The notes beneath the pieces are model-generated. The model was not told the origin of the DNA. It did not search any database and was given only the letters and a program-made list of their open reading frames with translations. Source: Cognatiluteimonas profundi (GTDB taxonomy: Bacteria; Pseudomonadota; Gammaproteobacteria; Xanthomonadales; Xanthomonadaceae). Taken from it: a DNA stretch of 64,000 nt. Below are positions 48,537 to 57,971 of the stretch, piece after piece. Where the stretch lies: assembly GCF_009792795.1 (NCBI RefSeq), contig NZ_VKHQ01000002.1:186001-250000 (forward strand), given 5' to 3'. Position 1 is the first letter of the stretch, and each line of letters opens with the position of its first letter. A program made the position numbers and the translations under genes.

Positions 48537-51500
48537 CTACTCCGCTCGGGATTCGGCCTGGATATCGACCGATGGCGTCTCCCGATCCATCTGGTCCAGC
48601 CGATGCGTGCGCGCGTCGGGCGGTCGCGTGTGCGGGGCCAGCAGCAGGTAGAACGCGGGCACCACGAACAGCGACAGCAAGGTCGACACCGCCACCCCGA
48701 ACACCACCACCACGCCAATCGTGGTGCGGCTGCCGGCGCCAGCGCCGGTGGCCAGCATCAGCGGCATCGCGCCGGCGATCGTCGCCACCGACGTCATCAG
48801 GATCGGCCGCATCCGCGTCGCCGCGGAATCGAGGATTGCCTGCACCACCGTCAGGCCGGCATCCCGGCGCTGGTTGGCGAATTCGACGATCAGGATGCCG
48901 TTCTTCGCCGCCAGACCGACCAGCATGACGATGCCGATCTGGCTGAAGAGGTTCAGCGATTTCCCGAACAGGTACAGGCCCAGCAATGCGCCCAGCACGG
49001 CCAATGGCACCGTCAGCATGATCACCAGCGGATGCAGGAAGCTCTCGAACTGCGCCGACAACACCAGGAACACGATCAGCAAGGCCATGGCGAAGGTGAA
49101 CAGCACCGCGCTGCCCGATTGCAGGTACTCGCGCGACTGCCCGCTGAAATCCAGCTGCGCGGTCGCGGGCAATTCGGTGCGTCCGGTCGCGCGCACCCAG
49201 TCGATGGCTTCGCCGAGGGTGTAGCCGGGCGACAGTCCCGCCGACAGCGTGATCGCACGCAGGCGGTTGAAACGGCCGAGGCTGCCGGCCTCGGCGCGTT
49301 CGTCCAGGTGGACCACGCTCGCCAGTGGAACCAGTGCGCCGCTGCGGCTGCGCACGTACAGGTTGCGCAGGTCGGTCGGCGTGGAGCGCTCACCGGCCTC
49401 GCCCTGCAGCACGACGTCGTATTCCTGCCCTTGGCGCACGAACGTCGTCACCCGGCTCGAACCCAGCATCGCCTGCAGCGTGTCGCCGATCGCCTGCTCG
49501 GTGACGCCGAGGTCGGCGGCCTTGGCCTGGTCGACGACCACATGCAACTGCGGGCGCGTTTCCTTGTAATCGGCATCGGCGCCGTACAGCCCGGGATTCT
49601 GCTGCATGCGCGCCAGCATGCGGTCGCGCCATTGCACCAGTTGCCGGTAATCCGGACCTTGCAGCACGACCTGCAGCGGCTGTCCGCCACTGCGCACCAG
49701 TCCCTGGCGTGTCTGCGGGATCGCGCGGACGCCGGGAATCGCGCCGAGATCGCGACGGATCTTCTCGACGACCTGGTCGGTGCTGGCGTCGCGCTGGTTC
49801 CACGGCTTGAGGATGACGATCGCGCGACCGTTGTTCATGTTTTCCGACGGGCCGTAACCGCCGGGCACGCGACTGAGGATGCGATCGGCTGGCTTGCCTG
49901 CGCCGACGTAGCCCATCAGGATCTGTTCGACCTTGGTCATCTGCGCGACGGTGTAGTCGAAGCCCGCACCTTCCGGCCCGGTCACGGACACGCTGAAGGC
50001 GCCGCGATCCTCGCTTGGCGCGAGCTCACGCGGCACCAGCTTGAACAGACCCAGCGTGAGCAGCAGCGCCACCACCATCGCCACGCCAAACCACACCGGA
50101 TAGGCGATGAAACGCGCAAGCAGCCGCTTGTAGCCGTCCGCCAGCGCGCGCAGGCGCTGCTCCGTCCATGCGTTGAAACCGCGCGGATTGGTATGCGGGC
50201 GCACCAGCAGCGAGCACATCATCGGGGTCAGGCTCAGCGCGACGAAGGCCGAGATCGCCACCGCGCCGGCCAACGCCACCGCAAGCTCGCGGAACAAGCG
50301 CCCGTTGTTGCCCTCGAGGAATGCGATCGGCAGGAACACCGCCACCAGCACTGCGGTCGTCGTCAGCACCGCGAAGCCGACCTGTCGCGTGCCGCGCAAT
50401 GCCGCCAGCGGCACCGGCTCGCCCAGATCGGCGCGACGCTGGATGTTCTCGAGCACCACGATGGCGTCGTCGACCACCAGCCCGATGCTCAGCACCAATG
50501 CAAGCAATGTCAGCAGGTTGATCGAGAAGCCGAAGACCAGCAGCGGCACGAAGGCCGCCATCACGCACACCGGCACCGTCACCGCGGGCACCAGCGCCGA
50601 ACGCATGCTGCCCAGGAACAGCCAGATCACCAGCAGCACCATCGCGATGGCTTCGGCCAGCGTCTTGTAGACCTCGTGCACGGCCACGTCGATGAAGACC
50701 GTCGCGTCGTAGGTGACGTCGATATGCAGCCCGGCCGGCAGCGTGCGGTTGATCTCGGCGACTTCCTTCTTCACCGCCTCGGCGACGGCCAGGTCGTTGG
50801 CCGTCGAGGTCTTGACGATGCCCAGGCCCACCTGCGACTTGCCGTTGGTGCGGTAATAGGCACGGCGCTCGCGCGAGCCGAGTTCGACACGGGCGACCTC
50901 GGACAGCCGGATGACATGGCCATCGCTGCCGTGCCCGATGGGAAGCTGGGCGAAGTCCGCCTGGTCGCCGAAGCTGCGGTCCAGCTGCAGGGTGAAGTCG
51001 CGCGTCGTCGATTCGAGCCGCCCGGCCGGGATGTCGACATTGCGGGCCCGCAAGGCGCTGGTGATGTCGTCGATGGTCAATCCGCGCGCGGCCAGCGCAT
51101 CGCGATCGATCCAGATGCGCATCGCGTAGTCCTGCGCACCGCCAAGCTGCACCTGCGCGACGCCGTCGACGGTGGACAGGCGGTCGACGAGGTAACGCTC
51201 CGCGTAATCCGTCAGCGCCAGCGTGTCCATGCCGCGGCCGCTGAGGTTGAACCACACGATCACGTCCGAGTCGCTGGACACCTTGCGGATCTGCGGCGCG
51301 TCGGCGTCGTCGGGCAGCTTGTCGAGGTTGCGGCTGACGGCATCGCGCACGTCGTTGGCGGCGCTTTCGATATCGCGCTTGAGCGTGAACTCGATGTTGA
51401 TGTTGGAGGTGCCGTTCTGGCTGTTCGACTGGATCGTGTCGACGCCCTCGATGCCGGAGACCGCGTCTTCCAGCACCTTGGTGACGCGCGTTTCCATCAC

Positions 51501-51671
51501 GGCGGCCGAAGCGCCGGTATAGGTGGTGCTGATCGACACGACCGGCGGATCGATGTCCGGCAGTTCGCGCAGCGGCAGCCGGGTGAATGCGATCACGCCC
51601 AGCACGATCAGCAACAGGCTGATCACCGTCGCCAGCACCGGGCGGTGGATCGAGATGTCGGACAGCTTCAT
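48537..51671 (-). CDS. RND efflux transporter, inner-membrane permease
   Basis: 1044 residues. N-terminal MKLSDISIHRPVLATVISLLL, two periplasmic loops and 12 helices, TM4 motif SIGLVVDDAIVVLENI with the paired Asp of the proton relay, and the duplicated LTPMMCSLL region. Hydrophobe/amphiphile efflux type (AcrB/MexF superfamily). The start codon overlaps the adaptor gene by 4 bp. No outer-membrane channel gene follows, so it probably borrows a TolC-like protein. Confidence 0.96.
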   Translation of the reverse strand: MKLSDISIHRPVLATVISLLLIVLGVIAFTRLPLRELPDIDPPVVSISTTYTGASAAVMETRVTKVLEDAVSGIEGVDTIQSNSQNGTSNINIEFTLKRDIESAANDVRDAVSRNLDKLPDDADAPQIRKVSSDSDVIVWFNLSGRGMDTLALTDYAERYLVDRLSTVDGVAQVQLGGAQDYAMRIWIDRDALAARGLTIDDITSALRARNVDIPAGRLESTTRDFTLQLDRSFGDQADFAQLPIGHGSDGHVIRLSEVARVELGSRERRAYYRTNGKSQVGLGIVKTSTANDLAVAEAVKKEVAEINRTLPAGLHIDVTYDATVFIDVAVHEVYKTLAEAIAMVLLVIWLFLGSMRSALVPAVTVPVCVMAAFVPLLVFGFSINLLTLLALVLSIGLVVDDAIVVLENIQRRADLGEPVPLAALRGTRQVGFAVLTTTAVLVAVFLPIAFLEGNNGRLFRELAVALAGAVAISAFVALSLTPMMCSLLVRPHTNPRGFNAWTEQRLRALADGYKRLLARFIAYPVWFGVAMVVALLLTLGLFKLVPRELAPSEDRGAFSVSVTGPEGAGFDYTVAQMTKVEQILMGYVGAGKPADRILSRVPGGYGPSENMNNGRAIVILKPWNQRDASTDQVVEKIRRDLGAIPGVRAIPQTRQGLVRSGGQPLQVVLQGPDYRQLVQWRDRMLARMQQNPGLYGADADYKETRPQLHVVVDQAKAADLGVTEQAIGDTLQAMLGSSRVTTFVRQGQEYDVVLQGEAGERSTPTDLRNLYVRSRSGALVPLASVVHLDERAEAGSLGRFNRLRAITLSAGLSPGYTLGEAIDWVRATGRTELPATAQLDFSGQSREYLQSGSAVLFTFAMALLIVFLVLSAQFESFLHPLVIMLTVPLAVLGALLGLYLFGKSLNLFSQIGIVMLVGLAAKNGILIVEFANQRRDAGLTVVQAILDSAATRMRPILMTSVATIAGAMPLMLATGAGAGSRTTIGVVVVFGVAVSTLLSLFVVPAFYLLLAPHTRPPDARTHRLDQMDRETPSVDIQAESRAE

Positions 51672-52753
51672 CGCGTGGCGTTCGCCTTTCCGTCGCCATC
51701 GGCCGCGGCATCGCCGGCGATCGTCACGCGGCTGCCGTCATGCAGCTTGACCGTGCCTTCGACGACGACGCGATCACCGGCCTTGAGCCCGGACACGACT
51801 TCGACACCACCCTGCTGGCGCGTGCCCAATGTCACCGGCACCAGGTGCGCGGTGTCGCCGACGATGCGGAACACCGAGCTCTGCTCGGCTTCCTGCTGCA
51901 CGGCCAGCTCCGGCAGCACCAGCGCATCGCGCGACGGCAGTTGCACCTGCACGCGCAGCAGCATGCCGGGGCGCAGCTTCCCGTCGGGATTGGGGAGTTC
52001 GGCGCGCACCCGGATGGCGCGCGTGTCCGGGTCGACGCGGCTGTCGATGTTGGCGATGCGGCCCTTGAAATCCACGCCAGGCCAGGCATCGCTGGCCGCA
52101 TCGATGGACTGCCCCACCGCGACCGCCGACAGCGCGGCTTCGGGCAGGGTGAAATCCAGCTTGATGGTGCGGTCGTCGTCGAGCGTGGTGATCACGGTCC
52201 CGGGCGACACCAGCGCGCCCAGGCTCACCTGGCGCAATCCGAGGACGCCGGCGAATGGCGCGGTGATCGTGCGATCGGCCACCGATGCGCGCTTGGCCTG
52301 GACGGCGGCCGCAGCGGCATCGCGATTGGCGCGCAGCGTGTCGAGCTGGCCACGCGCGACAAGCTGCTGGTCGGCGAGTTCCTGGCCGCGGCGCAGTTGC
52401 TGCGCGGCATCGCGCAGCGCGGCTTCGGCCGCGGCGACATCGGCCTGCTGCGCGCGACTGTTCATGTCCGCGAGCAATTGGCCGGCGTGCACGCGCTGGC
52501 CGCTGTCGAACGCCAATCGGGTGACGACGTCGCTGACCTTGGCGGTGATGGTGACCGACTCCTCGGCTTGCGCGGTTCCCAGCGCCTGCACCGAGTCATG
52601 GATGGATTGGGGGCGCACCACCGTGGCGGTCACCGCGACCGGCCGGTCGCCCGCCTTGCCTTCGGGAGACGCGTGCTTGCCGCATGAGGCAAGCAGGCCG
52701 CAGGCCAGCATCGCCAGGGCCAGGCTCCGCGGCATTACGCGCCGCAACATCAT
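51668..52753 (-). CDS. RND periplasmic adaptor (membrane fusion) lipoprotein
   Basis: About 361 residues. The signal peptide ends in a lipobox-like LLASC, so it is probably a lipoprotein. Then come a biotinyl-lipoyl-like segment (VTITAKVSDVVTRLAFDSGQRVHAGQLL), an alpha-hairpin rich in Ala and Gln, GRIANIDSRVDPDTRAIRVRAELPN and a C-terminal beta-barrel domain, as in MFP adaptors. ATG 52753 and 52750 are both possible; no ribosome-binding site is seen. Coupled to the permease gene. Confidence 0.94.
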   Translation of the reverse strand: MMLRRVMPRSLALAMLACGLLASCGKHASPEGKAGDRPVAVTATVVRPQSIHDSVQALGTAQAEESVTITAKVSDVVTRLAFDSGQRVHAGQLLADMNSRAQQADVAAAEAALRDAAQQLRRGQELADQQLVARGQLDTLRANRDAAAAAVQAKRASVADRTITAPFAGVLGLRQVSLGALVSPGTVITTLDDDRTIKLDFTLPEAALSAVAVGQSIDAASDAWPGVDFKGRIANIDSRVDPDTRAIRVRAELPNPDGKLRPGMLLRVQVQLPSRDALVLPELAVQQEAEQSSVFRIVGDTAHLVPVTLGTRQQGGVEVVSGLKAGDRVVVEGTVKLHDGSRVTIAGDAAADGDGKANATR

Positions 52754-52963
52754 GTTTGGCAAAATCGTTCCAACCAGTAGGACAGCCGCACCATGTTACC
52801 GGTCGGGTCGTGGGCGGACCCGTGCCGTCAGGCCCATGCGCCCCCGGTCAACCGGGATCCCCGCCGGGCGTTTGCCCGCCGCTGCCGCCTTGACGGCCGC
52901 CGGTGCACACTTCGCGGGCCCCGCCCCGTGACGGGTTCTTCCCCTTCCACTCGAGCCGACGCC

Positions 52964-53920
52964 ATGACACTGCATGCCAGCATCCTCGACACCATCGGCA
53001 ATACCCCCATCGTGCGCCTGCATCGCATCGCGCCCGCACACGTGAACCTGTATGCCAAGGTCGAATCCTTCAACCCGGGCGGGTCGGTGAAGGATCGCCT
53101 GGCCATCGCCATCGTCCTGGACGCCGAGGCGAAAGGGCTGCTCAAGCCGGGCGACACCCTCATCGAGGCGACATCGGGAAACACCGGCGTTGCCCTGGCC
53201 ATGGTCTGCGCCGCGCGCGGCTACAAGTTCGTCGCGGTGATGTCCGATTCGTTCTCCATGGAGCGCCGCAAGCTCATGCGCGCCTATGGCGCCAAGGTCA
53301 TCCTGACGCCCGCGGCCGAACGCGGAACGGGCATGGTCCGGCGTGCCGAGGAGCTCGCCGCGAAACATGGCTGGTTCCTCGCCCGCCAGTTCACCAACCC
53401 GGCGAACCCGGCCTACCACCGGCAGACGACCGCAGCGGAAATCCTGCGGGATTTCGCCGGCCGCCGGCTGGATCATTTCGTCACCGGCTGGGGCACGGGC
53501 GGCACCCTGACCGGCGTCGGCGAAGTGCTGGCCGTCGCACGCCCCGACGTGAAGGTCACCACCTGCGAACCCGCCGGCGCGTCGCTGCTCGCCGGCAAGG
53601 ACTGGGCGCCGCACAAGATCCAGGGCTGGACGCCGGACTTCGTGCCCGAGGTGCTCAACCGCAACGTCGCCAGCCAGATCCTGCCGGTCGATGACGTGGT
53701 CGCGCGCGACGTCGCGCGCCGGCTGGCGCAGGAGGAAGGCATCTTCGTCGGCCTCTCGGCCGGTGCGACCGTCGCCGCCGCGCTGGACATCGCGAAGTCG
53801 GCCGCGGAAGGCAGCGTGATCCTGGCGATGCTGCCCGATACCGGCGAGCGCTATCTGTCGACATTCCTGATGGAAGGCGTCAATGAAGGGTCCGACGACG
53901 AGTGGCTGGCGAGCCTGTGA
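52964..53920 (+). CDS. cysK: Cysteine synthase (O-acetylserine sulfhydrylase)
   Basis: 318 residues, fold-type II PLP enzyme. LDTIGNTPIVRLHRI, NPGGSVKDRLA with Lys43 binding PLP, EATSGNTGVALAM, TGWGTGGTLTGVGEVL and GIFVGLSAGA are diagnostic. It forms cysteine from O-acetylserine and sulfide. The CysK rather than CysM assignment rests on overall motif similarity and is less certain. Divergent from the RND adaptor gene across about 210 bp. Confidence 0.93.
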   Translation: MTLHASILDTIGNTPIVRLHRIAPAHVNLYAKVESFNPGGSVKDRLAIAIVLDAEAKGLLKPGDTLIEATSGNTGVALAMVCAARGYKFVAVMSDSFSMERRKLMRAYGAKVILTPAAERGTGMVRRAEELAAKHGWFLARQFTNPANPAYHRQTTAAEILRDFAGRRLDHFVTGWGTGGTLTGVGEVLAVARPDVKVTTCEPAGASLLAGKDWAPHKIQGWTPDFVPEVLNRNVASQILPVDDVVARDVARRLAQEEGIFVGLSAGATVAAALDIAKSAAEGSVILAMLPDTGERYLSTFLMEGVNEGSDDEWLASL

Positions 53921-54035
53921 TATGCCGCAAGCGCGTTGCACGGCGCGCGGCGCGGCGGGTGCTGGCAGCAAGCCAGTGCAATCGCGGCGCGGCTGGCGAG
54001 CCTGATGCTGCAGAGGGCACACGCCTGAGCACGCG

Positions 54036-54554
54036 ATGCTGATCGACGTCGTCGTCGCCGACATCACGACGTTGTCGGTCGACGCCATCGTCAATGCCGC
54101 CAACGAGCGGCTGCTCGGCGGAGGTGGCGTCGATGGCGCCATCCATCGTGCAGCGGGGCCGGAACTGCTCGTCGAATGCCGGGCGCTGCCGCTGGTGCGG
54201 CCGGGGGTCCGCTGCCCGACCGGACAGGCGCGGCTCACCGGTGGCGCCCTTCTCCCGTCGAGGCACGTCATCCACACGGCTGGGCCGATCTGGCTTGGTG
54301 GCGACAACGACGAGGCGGAACTGCTCGCCGCCTGCTACGCCGCATGCCTGGCGATTGCCCACGCGCATGGCCTGCGGACGCTCGCCTTCCCGGCGATCAG
54401 CTGCGGCATTTACGGCTTTCCGCCGGAACAGGCGATCCCGATCGCAGTGGAATCGATGCGATCGTGGGTCGACCCTTCGCCCGAACGCGTCCTGTTCTGC
54501 TGCCACGATGCGGCCATGGCGGCGCTGTATCGCGAGGTACTGGCCGGGCCGTGA
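54036..54554 (+). CDS. ymdB: Macrodomain protein (O-acetyl-ADP-ribose deacetylase-like)
   Basis: 172 residues, a single macrodomain. IVNAANERLLGGGGVDGAIHRAAG is the ADP-ribose-binding loop with the conserved Asn and Asp, and FPAISCGIYGFPPEQA is the second loop. It resembles E. coli YmdB (MacroD type), which removes ADP-ribose or deacetylates OAADPR. A lone gene between cysK and fba, ending at a bidirectional terminator. No ADP-ribosyltransferase partner is nearby, so general repair is the likely role. Confidence 0.92.
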   Translation: MLIDVVVADITTLSVDAIVNAANERLLGGGGVDGAIHRAAGPELLVECRALPLVRPGVRCPTGQARLTGGALLPSRHVIHTAGPIWLGGDNDEAELLAACYAACLAIAHAHGLRTLAFPAISCGIYGFPPEQAIPIAVESMRSWVDPSPERVLFCCHDAAMAALYREVLAGP

Positions 54555-54584
54555 AGCAGACGGGATCGCGGCGGTGGATCAGCC

Positions 54585-54615
54585 AAAAAAAACGCCGGCA
54601 CGAGGCCGGCGTTTT
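54585..54615. terminator. Bidirectional terminator between ymdB-like gene and fba
   Basis: A 9-bp stem AACGCCGGC/GCCGGCGTT with a 5-nt loop is flanked by AAAAAA on the left and TTTT on the right, so it can stop transcripts from either side. Confidence 0.88.
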
Positions 54616-54635
54616 CCACGCATGTCGAATCGTGA

Positions 54636-55646
54636 TCAGGCGCCGCCCGTCCACTGGCCAAGTGCCGCAAGGCCGTTGTCGCGTGCGCGCGCATGCACGA
54701 TCTGCTGCGCCCTGGCGACGTTGCCCACCAGGTCCTGCGCCCACAGCTTGAGTGCTGCGGACTGCATCGCGCGGCCGTAGGAGAACGACAGCGGCCACGG
54801 TTGCGGGCCCATGCGGTTCATCGCGTCCAGGTGCGCAGTGGCATCGGCGTCGCTCTGGCCACCGGACAGGAACACGATGCCCGGCAGGATCGCCGGCACG
54901 GTCGTCTTCAGGCACATCAGGGTGGATTCGGCGACCTCGTCGATCGACGCCTGCTCTTCGCAATCCTTGCCCGGGACGACCATCGACGCCTTGAGGATGG
55001 TGCCCTCGAGCATGACGCTCTGCTGGTAGAGCGCATCGAACAACGAACGCAGCACGACCTCGGTGACTTCGTAGCAGGTCTCGATGTCGTGCGACCCGTC
55101 CATCAGCACTTCGGGTTCCACCATCGGCACCAGGCCCTGCTCCTGGCACAGCGCCGCGTAGCGCGCCAGCGCATGGCTGTTGGCCTCGATGCAGCTGCCC
55201 GACGGGATGTCCTCGCCGATGTGGATCACCGCGCGCCACTTGGCGAAGCGCGCGCCCAGGCCGTAATACTCCTTGAGCCGGTCACGCAGGCCATCGAGGC
55301 CTTCGGTGACCACTTCACCCGGGAAGCCGGCCAGCGGCTGCGGACCCTTGTCGACCTTGATGCCGGGGATGATCCCGTTGTCGCGCATGAGCTTGGTGAA
55401 CGGCACGCCGGCCCTGGTCGACTGGCGGATCGTCTCGTCGTACAGGATCGCGCCGGAGATGTGTTCGTTGAGCCCGGGCGTGGTCAGCAGCATCTCGCGG
55501 TACGCGCGACGGTTTTCTTCGCTGTTGGGGATGCCGACCGCCTCGAAGCGCTTGGCGATGGTGTTGTTGGACTCGTCGATCGCGATGATGCCCTTGCCCG
55601 CGGCGACCATGGCCTGGGCGGTTTCGGCAAGCTGTTCGATGCTCAT
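54636..55646 (-). CDS. fba: Fructose-bisphosphate aldolase, class I
   Basis: 336 residues. KGIIAIDESNNTIAKRF, LYDETIRQ, KWRAVIHIGEDIPS, GTILKASMVVPG with Schiff-base Lys219, and FLSGGQSDADAT are class I aldolase signatures, so no zinc is required. It cleaves fructose-1,6-bisphosphate. Last gene of the minus-strand glycolytic series and has its own TATAAT -10, 24 nt leader. Confidence 0.96.
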   Translation of the reverse strand: MSIEQLAETAQAMVAAGKGIIAIDESNNTIAKRFEAVGIPNSEENRRAYREMLLTTPGLNEHISGAILYDETIRQSTRAGVPFTKLMRDNGIIPGIKVDKGPQPLAGFPGEVVTEGLDGLRDRLKEYYGLGARFAKWRAVIHIGEDIPSGSCIEANSHALARYAALCQEQGLVPMVEPEVLMDGSHDIETCYEVTEVVLRSLFDALYQQSVMLEGTILKASMVVPGKDCEEQASIDEVAESTLMCLKTTVPAILPGIVFLSGGQSDADATAHLDAMNRMGPQPWPLSFSYGRAMQSAALKLWAQDLVGNVARAQQIVHARARDNGLAALGQWTGGA

Positions 55647-55676
55647 TGGGGGTCGGCTCGCTGCGGAAAGAGCGGA

Positions 55677-55682
55677 ATTATA
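55677..55682 (-). promoter_or_regulatory. fba promoter -10
   Basis: A perfect TATAAT on the minus strand predicts a start near 55670, giving fba a promoter separate from pyk. The -35 region is poor. Confidence 0.6.
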
Positions 55683-55741
55683 ACTGGCGCCACCCGGCCA
55701 CCATGCGAAGGGCCGCGCCGCCGGCCGACACGCGCAGCCCG

Positions 55742-55832
55742 TGCAGGGCGGGTTTCAACCCGCCTTCGGCCACCGTGAAATGCGTCCAACGCCTTGGCTG
55801 AAGCACGAAGGCGGGTTGCAACCCGCCCTACA
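55742..55832. repeat. 91-bp MITE-like inverted repeat ending in the pyk stop codon
   Basis: Two 25-bp arms, 55742-55766 and 55808-55832, are inverted copies with two mismatches, each built around GGGCGGGTT-GCAACCCGCC-type palindromes. The sequence resembles the GTAGGGCGGGTT repeats widespread in gammaproteobacteria. The outer CTACA end supplies the TAG stop of pyk (55828-55830). Confidence 0.72.
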
Positions 55833-57309
55833 GTTCGCCTAAGCCCTCGGCCCGGCCCGAGTGGCCGACCTGCAGCAGGCGCAGGGTGTTGGTCGCGCCG
55901 TGCTGCTGCATGTGGTCGCCGCTGGTGATGATCACGCGGTCGCCTTCGACCAGCAGCCCCTGCTCGAACAGCTGCTTGAGCGATTCGCGCGCGGCCTCCC
56001 GCGTCGCCAGGCCGCGACTGTCGAAATCCACCGGGAAGACATCGCGCATCAGCGCCATCCGTCGCCGTGCGCCGACGTGGCGCGACAGCCCGAAGATCGG
56101 CACGTTCGAGCGGAAGCGCGACAGGTAGCGCGCAGTCCCGCCGGATTCGGTCATGGCGACGATCGCGCGCACGCCGATGTGCTCGGACAGGAACATCGTC
56201 GCCATCGCGATGGCCTGGTCGGTGCGCTCCAGGTCGCGTTGCGCCTGCTCGAAGTTGGTGTTGGCCTCGAACTGCTTTTCGGCGCCGGTGCAGATGCGGA
56301 CCATCGCCTCGACCGCCTTCAGCGGATATTTGCCGGCCGCGGTTTCCTGCGACAGCATCACCGCGTCGGTGCCGTCGATCACGGCATTGGCGACATCCAG
56401 GACCTCGGCGCGGGTCGGGATCGGGCTGTCGACCATCGACTGCAACATCTGCGTGGCGGTGATGACGACCTTTCCCCGCGCCAGCGACTCGCGGATGATC
56501 TTCTTCTGCAGGCCGGGCAACTCGGCGTCGCCGATCTCCACGCCCAGGTCGCCGCGCGCCACCATCACCGCATCGCTGGCGTCGATGATCTCCGTCAGGT
56601 TCTCGATGGCCTCGGCACGCTCGATCTTGGCCATCAACGCGGCATCGCTGCCGTGGCTGCGCGCGATGGCGCGCGCCTCTTCCATGTCCGCGGCATTGCG
56701 GCAGAAGGACACGGCGATGAATTCCGCGCCCAGTTGCGCCGCGACCCCGATCAGCTCGCGGTCGCGGTCGGTCAGCGCGCCGAGCGACAGTCCACCGCCC
56801 AGCCGGTTGAGGCCCTTGCGATCGGACAGGCTGCCATCGTTGAGCACGGTGGTGACGATGCGGTCGCCGTCGATGCGCTCGACGCGCAACTGCATCATGC
56901 CGTCGTCGAGCAGCAGGGTATCGCCGGCACGCACGTCGTCGGGCAGGCCGAGATAACTGATGCCGACCTCGTGGCGCGTCCCGGCCGGCGCGTCGGTGCG
57001 GGCAACGAGGTCGAAGCGCTCGCCGGCCAGCAGTTGCACCCGTCCCTCGGCGAAACGCTCGATCCGCAGCTTCGGCCCGGGCAGGTCGGCGAGGATGCCG
57101 ACCTCCGCGCCGACACGCTCCGCGGCCTCGCGCACGGCGCGTGCGCGCTCGAGTTGCGCCGACGGATCGCCATGCGAAAAGTTGAGCCTGACCACGTCGA
57201 CGCCAGCGCGCAGCAGCGCGTCGAGCATGCCCGGCGGGTCGGTCGCGGGCCCCAGGGTGGCGAGGATCTTGGTGCGCCGGCGATGGTCGTTCGTGGCAAT
57301 CTGTTTCAT
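55828..57309 (-). CDS. pyk: Pyruvate kinase
   Basis: 493 residues. RRTKILATLGPATD, RLNFSHG, DLPGPKLRIERF, MAKIERAEAIENL with the catalytic Lys, VMVARGDLGVEIG, TATQMLQSM and TDAVMLSQETAAGKYPLKAVEAM match PykA/F. It makes pyruvate and ATP from PEP and ADP. It ends inside a dispersed repeat. Only 33 bp separate it from the divergent GNAT gene, so promoters must overlap. Confidence 0.97.
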   Translation of the reverse strand: MKQIATNDHRRRTKILATLGPATDPPGMLDALLRAGVDVVRLNFSHGDPSAQLERARAVREAAERVGAEVGILADLPGPKLRIERFAEGRVQLLAGERFDLVARTDAPAGTRHEVGISYLGLPDDVRAGDTLLLDDGMMQLRVERIDGDRIVTTVLNDGSLSDRKGLNRLGGGLSLGALTDRDRELIGVAAQLGAEFIAVSFCRNAADMEEARAIARSHGSDAALMAKIERAEAIENLTEIIDASDAVMVARGDLGVEIGDAELPGLQKKIIRESLARGKVVITATQMLQSMVDSPIPTRAEVLDVANAVIDGTDAVMLSQETAAGKYPLKAVEAMVRICTGAEKQFEANTNFEQAQRDLERTDQAIAMATMFLSEHIGVRAIVAMTESGGTARYLSRFRSNVPIFGLSRHVGARRRMALMRDVFPVDFDSRGLATREAARESLKQLFEQGLLVEGDRVIITSGDHMQQHGATNTLRLLQVGHSGRAEGLGEL

Positions 57310-57342
57310 GATCCAACGCTAGCACAGCAGGCCGGCGGCACC

Positions 57343-57942
57343 ATGACTGCGACGACACGCATCGACATCCCCTCCACGCTGGCGGCGCTGCCGTCGTTCC
57401 CGCGACTGCAGGGCAAGCGCGTGCAATTGCGCGGTCCCCGCGCCGAGGATGCCGACGCCGTGTTCGCGTTGTTCGCGGACCCGGACGTCATGCGCTACTG
57501 GAGCCGGCCGCCGATGACGACCCGCGGCGAGGCGGAAGGCCTGATTGCGGAAATCCAGGACGCATTCGAGCAGCGCGCCATGCTCAACTGGGTCGTGACC
57601 GGACGCAGCGATGACCGCGTCATCGGCACCTGCACGCTGTTCCGCATCGAACCGCGACACCGTCGCGCCGAGATCGGCTATGCCCTGCACCGCGATCACT
57701 GGGGACACGGCCTGGCGGCCGAAGCCGTCGCCCTGTCGCTCGACTGGGCGTTCCGCACGCTGGCCCTGCACCGCGTCGAGGCCGACATCGACCCGCGCAA
57801 CGACGGCTCGCGCAAGCTGCTCCAACGGCTTGGGTTTGCCAGCGAGGGCTTGTTGCGGCAGCGCTATTTCGTCGGCGACGCGATCAGCGACACCGAGCTG
57901 TTCGGACTGCTGGCGCAGGACTGGTCCTCACGCCAGGACTAG
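57343..57942 (+). CDS. GNAT-family N-acetyltransferase (RimJ/RimL-like)
   Basis: 199 residues. RVQLRGPRAEDADAVFALFADPDVMRYW, IGTCTLFRIEPRHRRAEIGYALHRDHWGHGLAAEAVALSLDWAF (acetyl-CoA binding R-x-x-G/A type loop) and LHRVEADIDPRNDGSRKLLQRLGF are typical of the ribosomal-protein-type acetyltransferase group 3. Substrate unknown, could be a protein N-terminus or a small molecule. Start ATG 57343 lacks a strong ribosome-binding site. Convergent with pgk. Confidence 0.92.
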   Translation: MTATTRIDIPSTLAALPSFPRLQGKRVQLRGPRAEDADAVFALFADPDVMRYWSRPPMTTRGEAEGLIAEIQDAFEQRAMLNWVVTGRSDDRVIGTCTLFRIEPRHRRAEIGYALHRDHWGHGLAAEAVALSLDWAFRTLALHRVEADIDPRNDGSRKLLQRLGFASEGLLRQRYFVGDAISDTELFGLLAQDWSSRQD

Positions 57943-57971
57943 GCAGCAATGATCCGCGCCGGCATCGGCGA

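Noticed and set aside
48243..52931. A 1562-codon open frame on the plus strand
   Set aside because: It is antisense to the RND permease and adaptor, full of His/Gln/Arg-rich low-complexity translation. It is a mirror effect of high GC third positions, not a gene.
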